Origin: Planctomycetes bacterium UBA7888
Lineage (GTDB): Bacteria; Planctomycetota; UBA1135
Length of the DNA stretch: 32,738 nt
Assembly (NCBI GenBank): GCA_002500505.1
Contig: DLRM01000067.1
Coordinates: 472-33,209, forward strand
Direction of reading: 5' to 3'
Positions 1 through 8,219 of the stretch are shown here, one piece after another. A program made the position numbers and the translations under genes. Position 1 is the first letter of the stretch; each line of letters starts with the position of its first letter. The notes below the pieces were generated by a model. That model was not told where the DNA came from. It made no database searches and saw only the letters and a program-made list of their open reading frames with translations.

Positions 1-711
1 CCCTCTACAGGCCTTGCACAGATGGGCCCAGACTTGGTTATTACGTCTATGACATTTTCCCCGACGGTTGTTCCTGTTGGCGGGAATGTCCAAATTAACT
101 ACACCGTTGGAAATATTGGTACCGCCTCGTGCGGCATGCCCACGAATCTTGGCTTCTACCTCTCGCAGGACAATGTCATTGAGAGCAACGGATCCGACTA
201 CCAGATTGGGGTTAACGAAACCATCCCTGATTTGCCTCCAGGCGGGAGCCACTCCAATAGCGTTAGCGTAAACATCGGCCCCTTTTGGGGCCTTTGGTGG
301 ATAGGAGGCTACGCTGACAATACCGGGCAACTTGCCGCCATTGAGTTGGATACTGCGAATGGTTTTGCGGCTGGAACAGTAGACATTGTTACGGTTCCTC
401 CCGGGCCAACAATGGTCATCAACAACCTTGTTGCGGGTCAAACTGCCCAAGTTGACTTTATGAATTGCGCCCAAAATGGAAAAGTGTTTTTCGTCTGGTC
501 TATTTCTGGTGGCGGCCCGATCAACACCCCTTATGGAACAGGGTATGTGAGCTCACCTTACCATGTGACGTCCATCCGAATGGACGCTTCTGGCATGGCA
601 AGCTTGAATCAAACTGTTCCAGCGAATGCTTCTGGTATAAATATTTGGTTCCACGGAGCCGACGTGGGATACGCCACAATGCTCAACTCGTTGGCACTTA
701 CGATTCAGTAG
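1..711 (+). CDS. Secreted CARDB-domain protein, 5' end cut by the window
   Basis: The frame is open from base 1. An ATG lies at 22, but the residues before it (PSTGLAQ) look like the end of a signal peptide or of a preceding domain, so I treat the gene as truncated on the left. Counting from the ATG, residues 3-115 resemble a CARDB domain: it opens with PDLVITSMTFSP, and such Ig-like adhesion modules often repeat in exported proteins. Residues 130-229 form a second beta-rich module with the NLVAGQTAQVDF start and a NSLALTIQ end. I associate this C-terminal module with secreted planctomycete proteins. No catalytic motif is visible. The likely role is a structural or adhesive extracellular protein; the partner is unknown. 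The next gene, tilS, is convergent. Confidence 0.7.
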   Translation, partial: PSTGLAQMGPDLVITSMTFSPTVVPVGGNVQINYTVGNIGTASCGMPTNLGFYLSQDNVIESNGSDYQIGVNETIPDLPPGGSHSNSVSVNIGPFWGLWWIGGYADNTGQLAAIELDTANGFAAGTVDIVTVPPGPTMVINNLVAGQTAQVDFMNCAQNGKVFFVWSISGGGPINTPYGTGYVSSPYHVTSIRMDASGMASLNQTVPANASGINIWFHGADVGYATMLNSLALTIQ

Positions 712-737
712 CCACTAGGCAATGATTTTCTAACCGA

Positions 738-762
738 CCAACCCCTGAAGGGGAATTGTTGG
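738..762. terminator. Possible bidirectional hairpin between convergent genes
   Basis: An interrupted inverted repeat: CCAA, CCCC, loop TGAA, GGGG, bulge AATTG, TTGG. It lies between the CARDB gene (stop at 711) and the convergent tilS (stop at 799), where a shared terminator would be expected. There is no clear T-run on either side, so the terminator reading is weak. Confidence 0.3.
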
Positions 763-798
763 AACAAAAACGAACAAGAGAGCACAAGCCTCAAAGTT

Positions 799-1767
799 TC
801 ATTTCTTCCGATACGTGATTGCCCCACTGTCTATTTTTAGCTTCGTTCTTTGATTCACACCTGCGAGACCATTTTTTAGGAGAGATGATTCCAAATCGCG
901 AAGCCGGGCCGGGCTAACGGTTTCTCCTAATTCTCGAAGCTTCTCGGCAATCGCCTGCTGACGAAGATAGCTAGGCAAGGCATTCCAATCAGTGGAATTT
1001 TCCAGGAACTCCGACATCGCGTTCTGCCAATCCGAAGCTTCATTCGCGATACGCAAAACCGCCTTAATCGGATCGCCAGTCGCAATTGTTTCTAATGCCG
1101 GGAGAATTTCCTTTCGCAACCGATTTCTCGCCGCATATTCAGGGTCTTGGTTCGTCGGGTCCTCAGTCCAAGGAATCGCTGCAGCACTTAAGAATTCCCG
1201 AATCTCACTTGCGCGCAAATTGAGGAGTGGACGACGAATTTCTATTTCACGACCATTTGGAAGTTGGAACTTGCGACGCGAAGGAATTCCCGTCAATCCA
1301 CGAAGTCCCGTTCCTCGCATCAGGCGAAGTAAAACGGTTTCTGCTAAGTCATCAGCGTGATGAGCTGTCAGTAAAAAGTCGGCCCCAAACTCAGCCGCAA
1401 CCTGAGCAAGCTCGTCATAACGAGCGTTGCGCATCTCATTTTCGCTCCGGACATCTTGCCTCAGTGTGCGCACTTTTGCTTGAATCCCAAAATCAGCAAG
1501 TCGCTCAACCGCCTCGGCAGCTTCCGCCGCGCTTTCGTGCCGGCCTCCGTGGTCCACAACAATAGCCAGCCCCTCGACTTGAGCCTCTCTCGCGAATTGA
1601 GCCCACGCCAAAGCCAAGTAAGTTGAGTCCGCGCCACCGGAGCAAGCAAGGAGGCACTTCGAAGATGGCGGCCAAGGCCCTAAAGCTTGAAAGTGCTGGA
1701 TAATGGAGCTCTCCAACTGGCAAGGAGCGGGTTTCGCAGAGTGGGTCACGAGCCTAGAATGCCTCAT
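799..1767 (-). CDS. tilS: tRNA(Ile)-lysidine synthetase TilS
   Basis: This enzyme ligates lysine to C34 of the CAU-anticodon tRNA-Ile using ATP, so that the tRNA reads AUA as isoleucine. It acts in the cytoplasm. The PP-loop nucleotide-binding motif SGGADS lies at residues 43-48 and is followed by the expected LTAHHADDLAETVLLRLMRG region. The GLTGIP segment and the PLL...REIREFL-type region further on also fit the N-terminal PP-loop ATPase family. At 322 residues it is shorter than the E. coli enzyme and close to the short forms that lack the full C-terminal domains. The ATG start leaves about 40 residues before the PP-loop, somewhat longer than usual, so a later start is possible. It is divergent from gap, with only 56 bases between them. 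Confidence 0.9.
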   Translation of the reverse strand: MRHSRLVTHSAKPAPCQLESSIIQHFQALGPWPPSSKCLLACSGGADSTYLALAWAQFAREAQVEGLAIVVDHGGRHESAAEAAEAVERLADFGIQAKVRTLRQDVRSENEMRNARYDELAQVAAEFGADFLLTAHHADDLAETVLLRLMRGTGLRGLTGIPSRRKFQLPNGREIEIRRPLLNLRASEIREFLSAAAIPWTEDPTNQDPEYAARNRLRKEILPALETIATGDPIKAVLRIANEASDWQNAMSEFLENSTDWNALPSYLRQQAIAEKLRELGETVSPARLRDLESSLLKNGLAGVNQRTKLKIDSGAITYRKK

Positions 1768-1823
1768 TCCTCCGCAGCATGGAACCCCTTTCAGCTGTAA
1801 AACCCCATAAATAACCCAATCCT

Positions 1824-2831
1824 ATGGCCATTCGCATTGCCATCAACGGTTTCGGTCGCATCGGCCGAAATGTCTTCCGCATCATGCAGACTCGTGGCGA
1901 CGACTTTGAAGTTGTCGCAATCAACGATCTGACCGACCCGGCGACCCTCGCACACCTCCTCCGCTACGACACTGTCGGTGGCCGTTTTGACGGTACTGTG
2001 GAAGTCGGCGACGGAGAACTCGTAGTGAATGGAAAGTCCCTCAAAGCTCTCGCTGAGCGCGACCCAGCCAGTCTACCTTGGGGTGATTTAAATATTGACT
2101 TTGTGATTGAGGCTACCGGGATTTTCGCAACGCGCGAAGCTTGTCAAAAGCACATTGATGCTGGCGCAAAGAAAGTCCTGTTGACCGTTCCCCCAAAGGA
2201 CGCCATCGACAACATGATTGTGTTGGGCGTGAACGATGAAGACCTCAAAGCTGAGGATTGCATCATTTCAAACGCATCTTGCACCACAAACTGCTTGGCA
2301 CCTATCGCTAAAGCTTTGCATGGCGCCTTTGGAATCCGTCGCGGCCTCATGACTACGACTCACGCTTACACAAACGACCAACGGATTTTGGATTTACCTC
2401 ACAGTGATTTGCGCCGTGCTCGCGCTGCTGCCCAAAACATCATTCCAACTTCTACTGGTGCCGCCCGCGCTGTGGGCAAAGTGTTGCCTGAGTTGAACGG
2501 AAAACTAGATGGCATGTCCATGCGCGTCCCTGTCCCCAATGGCTCTGTCGTGGACTTGGTTGCCGTCTTGGACAAAGAGGTTACCGTTGACGGTGTCAAT
2601 GCTGCAATCAAAGCATGCGCCGAAGGCGAAATGAAAGGTGTTCTCGAATACTCCGAAGACCCTCTCGTTTCTAGCGACATTCTTCAAAACCCACACTCCT
2701 CAATCTTCGATGCAAAATCAACCATGGTCATGGATTCCAACATGGTCAAAGTTGTTTCCTGGTACGACAACGAGTGGGGTTACTCCAACCGCGTTTGTGA
2801 TTTGGCTTTCAAATCGCACAACCTCGGTTAA
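1824..2831 (+). CDS. gap: Glyceraldehyde-3-phosphate dehydrogenase, type I
   Basis: Converts glyceraldehyde 3-phosphate, phosphate and NAD+ to 1,3-bisphosphoglycerate in glycolysis, or the reverse in gluconeogenesis. The N-terminal Rossmann fold shows INGFGRIGRN at residues 7-16. The acid at position 35 (AINDL) favours NAD+ over NADP+. The catalytic cysteine is C153 in ASCTTNC, and the phosphate-binding TSTGAARAVGKVLPEL and the C-terminal WYDNEWGYSNR are intact. The length of 335 residues is typical. The start ATG at 1824 gives the canonical MAIRIAINGFGRIG. No strong Shine-Dalgarno sequence is visible upstream. Its stop overlaps the pgk start by one base (TAATG), so the two are co-translated. 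Confidence 0.97.
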   Translation: MAIRIAINGFGRIGRNVFRIMQTRGDDFEVVAINDLTDPATLAHLLRYDTVGGRFDGTVEVGDGELVVNGKSLKALAERDPASLPWGDLNIDFVIEATGIFATREACQKHIDAGAKKVLLTVPPKDAIDNMIVLGVNDEDLKAEDCIISNASCTTNCLAPIAKALHGAFGIRRGLMTTTHAYTNDQRILDLPHSDLRRARAAAQNIIPTSTGAARAVGKVLPELNGKLDGMSMRVPVPNGSVVDLVAVLDKEVTVDGVNAAIKACAEGEMKGVLEYSEDPLVSSDILQNPHSSIFDAKSTMVMDSNMVKVVSWYDNEWGYSNRVCDLAFKSHNLG

Positions 2832-4006
2832 TGACACGCACTCTCTCTGAGCTGGATTTATCCGGCAAGCGTGCCTTTGTGCGCGTGGACTTCAATGTCC
2901 CCATGCAGGACGGAGTCATTACGGATGACACCCGCATCCAAGCGGCGTTGCCCACCTTGCGCGCGATTTTGGATAGTGGAGGGAGCGCGGTGGTGGCCTC
3001 GCATCGCGGGCGGCCAAAAGGAGAAGTCGTTGAAGATTTGCGGATGGCTCCAATTGCTGCGCACCTGCAAACCTTGCTGAGCGCGAAGACACCTGTGCGC
3101 CATGTGACAGATATCGCAGGCGCCGAAGCGCAAGCGGCGGCGGCAAACTTAAAGCCGGGCGAAGTCCTTGTTCTTGAAAACCTTCGCTTTGAAGCTGGCG
3201 AAACGGCGAACGATTCTGACTTGGCTTCTGCACTCGCAGGCATGGCGGATTGTTTTGTGCAAGATGCTTTCGGCACTTGCCACCGCGCCCACGCTTCAAC
3301 CGCAGGCGTGCCAAGCCTTATGGCTGAAAAGGCAGCAGGATTGTTACTGCAAAAGGAAATTGATGCTTTTCAACAGGCCTTTGCCGAGCCCAAACGACCT
3401 CTAGTTGCAATTATTGGTGGTGCAAAAGTCAGCGATAAAATTGTTGTACTTGAAAACTTGCTCGACAAAGTCGACGAGGTGTTGATTGGCGGTGGAATGG
3501 CCTATACCTTTTTGCGAGCGCAGGGTCTTGGGATTGGATCAAGCCTATGTGAAGAGGACCGCCTTGATACCGCCCGGAAAGTTCTTGAAGAATGCGGGAA
3601 TCGAGGCATCAAACTGCACTTGCCGAGCGACCATGTTTGCGCTGACCAATTTGCCGAAGATGCAAACAAAGAAGTCCACAGCCCGATGGTTCCCGAAGGC
3701 TGGATGGGCTTGGACATTGGACCTGAAACACAAAAGTGTTACGCCGAAGTCGTGAGTAATGCCAGCACCGTCGTATGGAACGGCCCAATGGGTGTCTTTG
3801 AAATGGCCCCCTTCCGTGCAGGGACTGCATGCATTGCCAGTGCAGTTGCCGAAAGTGATTGCATGTCGGTCGTTGGTGGCGGCGACTCTGTTGCCGCAAT
3901 CAAACTGGTTGGCGCCAGCGATAAAGTCAGCCACATCTCCACTGGTGGAGGCGCGTTCCTCGAAATGCTCGAGGGCAAAGAGCTCCCCGGTATCGGAGCA
4001 CTTTAG
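2831..4006 (+). CDS. pgk: Phosphoglycerate kinase
   Basis: Transfers phosphate from 1,3-bisphosphoglycerate to ADP, the step directly after GAPDH. The family signature RVDFNVPMQDGVITDDTRI is near residues 18-36, SHRGRPKG follows for substrate binding, and the nucleotide side shows NGPMGVFE and VVGGGDSVAA. The length of 391 residues matches bacterial Pgk. The ATG shares its A with the gap stop codon, giving strong translational coupling and a classic gap-pgk operon. A GC-rich hairpin lies just downstream of the stop. Confidence 0.97.
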   Translation: MTRTLSELDLSGKRAFVRVDFNVPMQDGVITDDTRIQAALPTLRAILDSGGSAVVASHRGRPKGEVVEDLRMAPIAAHLQTLLSAKTPVRHVTDIAGAEAQAAAANLKPGEVLVLENLRFEAGETANDSDLASALAGMADCFVQDAFGTCHRAHASTAGVPSLMAEKAAGLLLQKEIDAFQQAFAEPKRPLVAIIGGAKVSDKIVVLENLLDKVDEVLIGGGMAYTFLRAQGLGIGSSLCEEDRLDTARKVLEECGNRGIKLHLPSDHVCADQFAEDANKEVHSPMVPEGWMGLDIGPETQKCYAEVVSNASTVVWNGPMGVFEMAPFRAGTACIASAVAESDCMSVVGGGDSVAAIKLVGASDKVSHISTGGGAFLEMLEGKELPGIGAL

Positions 4007-4012
4007 ATTGCA

Positions 4013-4025
4013 GGGGGCGACCCCC
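4013..4025. terminator. GC-rich hairpin after pgk
   Basis: A perfect 5-bp inverted repeat, GGGGG-CGA-CCCCC, lies seven bases after the pgk stop and shortly before the stop of the convergent small membrane protein. The position suits a bidirectional terminator, but no T-run follows on either strand, so the function is inferred from position. Confidence 0.35.
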
Positions 4026-4036
4026 AGGTCCAGCTC

Positions 4037-4309
4037 TTAGTCCCGAAGCGTGTCGCTTACCTTTTCGGCTTGGTCCTTAACCTTGTCCACAGCCTTGTCG
4101 ATACCCTCGCGAGTTCCCTCTGGTCCCTGAATCAGATACGACGCGAGAATGGCGACCACAAGCAGCACAGCGATGACTGCAAAAACCTTCAGGGTTTTGC
4201 GCATCACCAACAGTAGAACGGCAAGGGCGATGAGACCAAGAACCACGGTCACAATGGGTTGGTGTTGGTATTGCTCGGCAAGCCACTGAAGAAGTGGAGG
4301 TGTCTTCAT
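4037..4309 (-). CDS. Small two-helix membrane protein of unknown function
   Basis: A 90-residue protein with two predicted membrane helices, about residues 20-38 (IVTVVLGLIALAVLLLVM) and 43-63 (FAVIAVLLVVAILASYLI). They are followed by a charged amphipathic tail (GIDKAVDKVKDQAEKVSDTL) that could form a coiled coil or lie on the membrane surface. I recognise no family. I chose the ATG at 4309; the frame extends to an ATG at 4333, but the extra residues are polar and would run closer to the divergent rpe gene. The gene sits between convergent pgk and divergent rpe, and its position gives no functional hint. Confidence 0.65.
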   Translation of the reverse strand: MKTPPLLQWLAEQYQHQPIVTVVLGLIALAVLLLVMRKTLKVFAVIAVLLVVAILASYLIQGPEGTREGIDKAVDKVKDQAEKVSDTLRD

Positions 4310-4368
4310 GCGGCTAGCATATCTTGAATCCAAATAAAAAAGAAAGGGAAGCGTTATCCTTTGCCTCT

Positions 4369-5013
4369 ATGAGCCTTCCTGTGCAAATCGCGCCCTCCCT
4401 ACTTGCCTCCAATTTCGCCCATTTGGCCGATGAACTCCAGCGCGCCGAAGCCGCTGGGGCGAACTGGCACCATGTAGACGTCATGGATGGCCATTTTGTA
4501 CCAAATTTAAGCATCGGCCTCCCCGTAGTCTCGGCAATCAAAAAAGAAGCCGGGATTCCGCTCGATGTGCACCTGATGATTGAAAAGCCAATCGAATGGG
4601 CTGAACGGTATGCGGAAGCAGGTGCCGACATTCTGAGCTTTCATTACGAAGCTGCGGAGGCCAACTTTGAGGCGACTCTAGAGACCTACAAAGCCACCGG
4701 AAAACCGGTTGGTGTTGCGGTCAATCCACCCTGTGGTGTGGAACCTTTGCGAGATTACCTTGGAGAACTGGATATGGTATTGGTGATGTCAGTGCACGCC
4801 GGTTTTGGTGGCCAATCCTTTATGCCTGAAGTGCTCTCCAAAGTACAGCAACTCCGCGAGTGGGGTTTTACTGGAGACATTGAAATGGATGGTGGAATCA
4901 ATGGAGAAAACTCCGCCGACTGCCTATCCGCTGGCGCGAACGCTCTCGTTGCAGGAACTTATTTGTTCCGCGCTGACAACATGTCTCAAGCTTTGTCAGG
5001 AATGCGCGGCTGA
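4369..5013 (+). CDS. rpe: Ribulose-phosphate 3-epimerase
   Basis: Interconverts ribulose 5-phosphate and xylulose 5-phosphate in the pentose phosphate pathway. It is a TIM-barrel metalloenzyme. The family motifs are intact: IAPSLLASNFAHL at the N-terminus, HVDVMDGHFVPN (H35 and D37 as metal ligands by family analogy), LDVHLMI (H68), MSVHAGFGGQSFMPE and MDGGIN. The frame is open back to a TTG at 4324, but the ATG at 4369 gives the standard N-terminus and the normal length of about 214 residues. The last 28 bases overlap the 3' end of the convergent DAHP synthase gene, so the two C-termini are encoded on opposite strands of the same DNA. Confidence 0.95.
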   Translation: MSLPVQIAPSLLASNFAHLADELQRAEAAGANWHHVDVMDGHFVPNLSIGLPVVSAIKKEAGIPLDVHLMIEKPIEWAERYAEAGADILSFHYEAAEANFEATLETYKATGKPVGVAVNPPCGVEPLRDYLGELDMVLVMSVHAGFGGQSFMPEVLSKVQQLREWGFTGDIEMDGGINGENSADCLSAGANALVAGTYLFRADNMSQALSGMRG

Positions 5014-6026
5014 GCATGTAGACGGCGACCCGTCACGGCTGCCATGACCCGCGCTTCGGCAACGATTTGAACAAGCTCCCCTTCCAAAAGCGCTTGGTCT
5101 GCATCGGAGCGCGCCTGACTTGGATCAGGGTGCACTTCTACCGCAATACCATCGGCCCCCACCGCAACGGATGCGCGGGACAATGGGGTAATCAAGCTCG
5201 CAATCCCGGCGGCATGGGCGGGATCCACCACGACCGGAAGGTGTGTGATTTCTCGCAAAAGAGGAAGGATGGTCAAGTCCAAAGTGTTCCGCGTTGCCGT
5301 TTCAAAAGTACGGATTCCGCGTTCGCACAACACCACTCCCTGGCAACCGCCCGCCAAAAGATATTCTGCGCTGTACAGCCACTCGTCCACCGTTGCAGCA
5401 AGGCCACGCTTCAGTAATACGGGCTTGCCAACTTGGGCAATTGCTTTCAGCAAGGTGAAATTCTGCATATTTCGCGCGCCAACTTGTAAACAATCAATGT
5501 CGTGCTCCACAAAGGGGCCGACATGGGCAGCATCCATAATTTCAGACACAACAGGGAGTCCAACTTTTTCACCAGCGTCTTTTAGTTTGCGCAATCCCTC
5601 TTTTCCGAATCCCTGAAAAGAGTATGGGGAAGTGCGGGGCTTGTATGCACCGCCACGCAAGATGTGCGCGCCACCGCGGCGCACCTGAATGGCGGCCTCT
5701 TCCATGAGGTGATCTACGGAACACGGACCCGCAATGATGCTGACTTCACCAGCGCCAAGCCGGACTCCGCCAATATCGGCGACACTAGGGGCTTCTCGAA
5801 AGCTCCGGGCCGCTAAGCGCCATGCGCCTTTCGGGGTCACCGTGCTTTCCACGCGTTCATTGGATTCAATTTCTGCTTGGAGAGTGGGCGGAACTTTATC
5901 TACGGCTGCAAAAATCGGGCGCGCTGATTCGGGAGAGAGAATCGTGCGCACTCCTTCGGACTCGAGTCGTTCACGAACAGCCTGCACATCAGCGGCAGTT
6001 GTTCCGGGTTGAAAACGAATAATCAT
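4986..6026 (-). CDS. aroF: 3-deoxy-7-phosphoheptulonate (DAHP) synthase, type I-beta
   Basis: Condenses phosphoenolpyruvate with erythrose 4-phosphate, the committed step of the shikimate pathway. Residues 1 to about 73 (MIIRFQPGTTAADVQAVRE...) form the ferredoxin-like regulatory domain typical of the Thermotoga-type enzyme. The catalytic barrel follows, with IAGPCSVD, RGGAYKPRTSPYSFQG, LLKRGLAATVDEWL and VVVDPAHAAG all intact. It is the last gene of the aromatic operon and its ATG overlaps the stop of the chorismate-mutase-like gene (ATGA). In several bacteria an AroQ domain is fused to this enzyme and makes it sensitive to prephenate or chorismate; here the two are separate but translationally coupled, so a regulatory complex is plausible. 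The 3' end overlaps rpe by 28 bases. Confidence 0.93.
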   Translation of the reverse strand: MIIRFQPGTTAADVQAVRERLESEGVRTILSPESARPIFAAVDKVPPTLQAEIESNERVESTVTPKGAWRLAARSFREAPSVADIGGVRLGAGEVSIIAGPCSVDHLMEEAAIQVRRGGAHILRGGAYKPRTSPYSFQGFGKEGLRKLKDAGEKVGLPVVSEIMDAAHVGPFVEHDIDCLQVGARNMQNFTLLKAIAQVGKPVLLKRGLAATVDEWLYSAEYLLAGGCQGVVLCERGIRTFETATRNTLDLTILPLLREITHLPVVVDPAHAAGIASLITPLSRASVAVGADGIAVEVHPDPSQARSDADQALLEGELVQIVAEARVMAAVTGRRLHAQPRIPDKA

Positions 6027-6241
6027 TTTTGGCCTCCGCAGCCGCGCGAAACGGATTTCAAAACTTCTTCAAGAATTTCGGCATCAAAAGGGCCATCCGT
6101 CCGGCGAAGTAAATCTTCGCTTCGAGGTTGGCGGCCGGGATCGTCCATCGGAATGTCGGCAAGAAGTCGAGCCCGTTCCTGGAGAAGCTCCACGAGGGCG
6201 CGGTCAATGTGAAAGAGTTGGTTTCGGGAAGATGTGTCCAT
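6023..6241 (-). CDS. Short AroQ-type chorismate-mutase-like protein
   Basis: A 72-residue helical protein. Residues 8-30 (QLFHIDRALVELLQERARLLADI) match helix 1 of AroQ chorismate mutases. A DGPFDAEILEEVLKSV segment near the end resembles the last helix of the mutase domain fused to Bacillus-type DAHP synthases. It is shorter than the usual 90 or so residues: helix 1 ends early, and the lysine normally found in the IGxxK stretch is not present (the sequence there is PMDDPGRQ). It may therefore be a weak mutase or a purely regulatory partner of the DAHP synthase encoded next. Both ends overlap neighbours (ATG with the trpA stop, stop with the aroF ATG), so expression is tightly coupled. I left the symbol empty because activity is doubtful. 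Confidence 0.7.
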   Translation of the reverse strand: MDTSSRNQLFHIDRALVELLQERARLLADIPMDDPGRQPRSEDLLRRTDGPFDAEILEEVLKSVSRGCGGQK

Positions 6242-7032
6242 CAGTTCAATCCCTGAAGGAGTTCGCGGAGAAAGGAGTCGGCTTCTATGGCCGGTTTATT
6301 TGATTCGTGCAGACGTTGCACAAGAGCCGTCCCAACAATCGCAAGGTCTGCGTTTTGAACGGCAGCGCGCACACTTTCTGGACTGGAAATCCCAAAACCA
6401 ACGGCAATGGGAGCTTGAGAAAGTTTTTGTGCACGATTGAGGAAGCTTTGAGTTTCCTCGCCAAAGGTTGTGCCCGCACCAGTCACTCCAACGCGACCCA
6501 CAACGTAAAGAAAACCGCGTGTGCGGGCGCCGGCCTCCTGAATTCGTTCATCCGATGAAGTTGGGGCCGCAAAAAAGACTGGGCACAGGCCGCATAGCGC
6601 ACAGGCTTCTTCAAGCATGGCGCCTTCTTCTAAGGGGATGTCAGGCACAATCAGGGCATCGCCCCCAGAATCCGCCACGCGCTGGGCGGTCTCCGATAAC
6701 CCATTCCGAACAAGAGGATTTGCATATGACATCACCGCAATGGGAGCTTGTCCTCCCTCCGTACGAAATCGAGAAAGCATTGCAAGAGCACTATTCAGAG
6801 AAGCGCCCGATGCCAAAGCGCGTTCAGATGCGGCTTGCAACACCGGGCCATCAGCAATGGGGTCGGAAAAAGGGATTCCCAATTCAATGCAAGATGCGCC
6901 AGCTTGATCCAGTGCATGAAGAACAGAAAGGGTTGTCTCCATCCCCCCATCACCTGCCGTGACATAGGGAGCGACACCGGAACGATTGTCCGAACGAAGC
7001 GCGTTCATTTTGTCAACGAGGCGATTGCTCAT
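6241..7032 (-). CDS. trpA: Tryptophan synthase alpha chain
   Basis: Cleaves indole-3-glycerol phosphate to indole and glyceraldehyde 3-phosphate, passing indole to TrpB through a tunnel. The catalytic pair is present: E50 in CIELGIPFSDPIADGP and D61 in the same motif. PYVTAGDGG near residue 22 and the phosphate-binding end (VGRVGVTGAG, AVGFGIS) are also intact. The frame is open further upstream, but the ATG at 7032 (MSNRLVDKM) gives the normal length of 263 residues and a 4-base overlap with the trpB stop. The extended frame would lie inside trpB. The stop shares one base with the start of the chorismate-mutase-like gene. Confidence 0.95.
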   Translation of the reverse strand: MSNRLVDKMNALRSDNRSGVAPYVTAGDGGMETTLSVLHALDQAGASCIELGIPFSDPIADGPVLQAASERALASGASLNSALAMLSRFRTEGGQAPIAVMSYANPLVRNGLSETAQRVADSGGDALIVPDIPLEEGAMLEEACALCGLCPVFFAAPTSSDERIQEAGARTRGFLYVVGRVGVTGAGTTFGEETQSFLNRAQKLSQAPIAVGFGISSPESVRAAVQNADLAIVGTALVQRLHESNKPAIEADSFLRELLQGLN

Positions 7033-8219
7033 GTCTCCCCTCCATCTCTTTGCGCGAACACACTTGCCAAATCTTTGTCCCCGCGACCTGAAAGGTTCAC
7101 CAACACTCGTTTTCCGGAAAGGCTGTCTCGGTGACTTCGAACCCAACCCAAAGCATGACTGGATTCCAGAGCTGGGATGATGCCCTCCAATCTGGAGAGA
7201 GTGTCAAAGGCTTCCAAGGCTTCCCTGTCGGTACACCAGGCGTACCGGGCGCGGTTCAGGGCCTGCAACTCTGCGTGTTCTGGACCAACAGCCGGGTAGT
7301 CCAAACCTGCGCTCACCGAATGAGTCGGAAGGATTTGCCCACCTTCATCTTGAAGAAGCCAAGTACGACAACCATGGAGAATCCCTGGTTCTCCACCAGA
7401 AAAACGAGCAGCATGATTTCCAGTTTCAATGCCCTCGCCGCCCGCTTCAACTCCAATCAGTTCGACAGCATCTTCCTGAACAAAAGCGCGAAAGATGCCA
7501 ATTGCGTTGGAGCCACCTCCCACACAGGCAACAACCGTATCAGGCAAGCCTCCTGCTTGTCGCTGGATTTGTTCCAAAGCCTCCTCGCCAATGACTTGTT
7601 GAAAACCTGCCACTAAGGCGGGGAAAGGATGCGGTCCTAAAGCCGAACCCAAAAGGTAGTGTGCCTCCGGGTCACTCACCCATGCTCGCATGGCCTCGTT
7701 GATGGCATCCTTGAGAGTTTTTTGCCCGTGTTTCACCACTTCCAAGCGAGCACCTAATAATTCCATGCGAAGGGCGTTGGGTTTTTGCCGAGCGGCATCC
7801 ACTTCGCCCATGTAAATCACGCATTCCAATCCCAGCAGAGCGCACACTGTCGCAGTGGCCACGCCATGTTGCCCGGCGCCAGTTTCAGCGAGGATTCGGG
7901 TTTTGCCCATCTTTTTGGCGAGCAATGCTTGGCCAAGAGCATTGTTGAGTTTATGTGCACCTGTATGCAAAAGATCTTCACGCTTGAGCCACAACTCGCA
8001 GCCCAACTCTTCGCTCATTCGCCGAGCATGAGTCAAGGGAGTTGCCCGCCCCGCGTAATTGCAAAGCAAATCACTCAACTCCTCTTTAAATTCGGGCGTT
8101 TGCCCAATCCCTTTCCAAGCCTCTTCTAATTCGAGCAAAGAAGCCATCAAAGTTTCGGGGGCAAAAGATCCACCAAAATCACCGAACCAAGGTCCAGAAT
8201 GAACAGTGGAAGAGCTCAT
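7029..8219 (-). CDS. trpB: Tryptophan synthase beta chain
   Basis: PLP enzyme that condenses indole with L-serine to give tryptophan. The PLP-binding lysine is K90 in HTGAHKLNN, and the signature LKREDLLHTGAHK is complete. AETGAGQHGVATA and the phosphate-binding CVGGGSNAIG follow. The length of 396 residues and the N-terminal WFGDFGGSFAPETLM are typical of TrpB1, the form that works with TrpA. It overlaps trpF upstream by 4 bases and trpA downstream by 4 bases. Confidence 0.97.
   Translation of the reverse strand: MSSSTVHSGPWFGDFGGSFAPETLMASLLELEEAWKGIGQTPEFKEELSDLLCNYAGRATPLTHARRMSEELGCELWLKREDLLHTGAHKLNNALGQALLAKKMGKTRILAETGAGQHGVATATVCALLGLECVIYMGEVDAARQKPNALRMELLGARLEVVKHGQKTLKDAINEAMRAWVSDPEAHYLLGSALGPHPFPALVAGFQQVIGEEALEQIQRQAGGLPDTVVACVGGGSNAIGIFRAFVQEDAVELIGVEAGGEGIETGNHAARFSGGEPGILHGCRTWLLQDEGGQILPTHSVSAGLDYPAVGPEHAELQALNRARYAWCTDREALEAFDTLSRLEGIIPALESSHALGWVRSHRDSLSGKRVLVNLSGRGDKDLASVFAQRDGGET

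Noticed and set aside
4324..4368. 15-residue extension of Rpe from a TTG
   Set aside because: The extension is polar and lysine-rich and is not part of the family; ATG 4369 gives the standard N-terminus.
7033..7146. Longer N-terminus for TrpA
   Set aside because: The extra 38 residues lie within trpB, resemble no TrpA, and the ATG at 7032 gives the usual length and a 4-base overlap.
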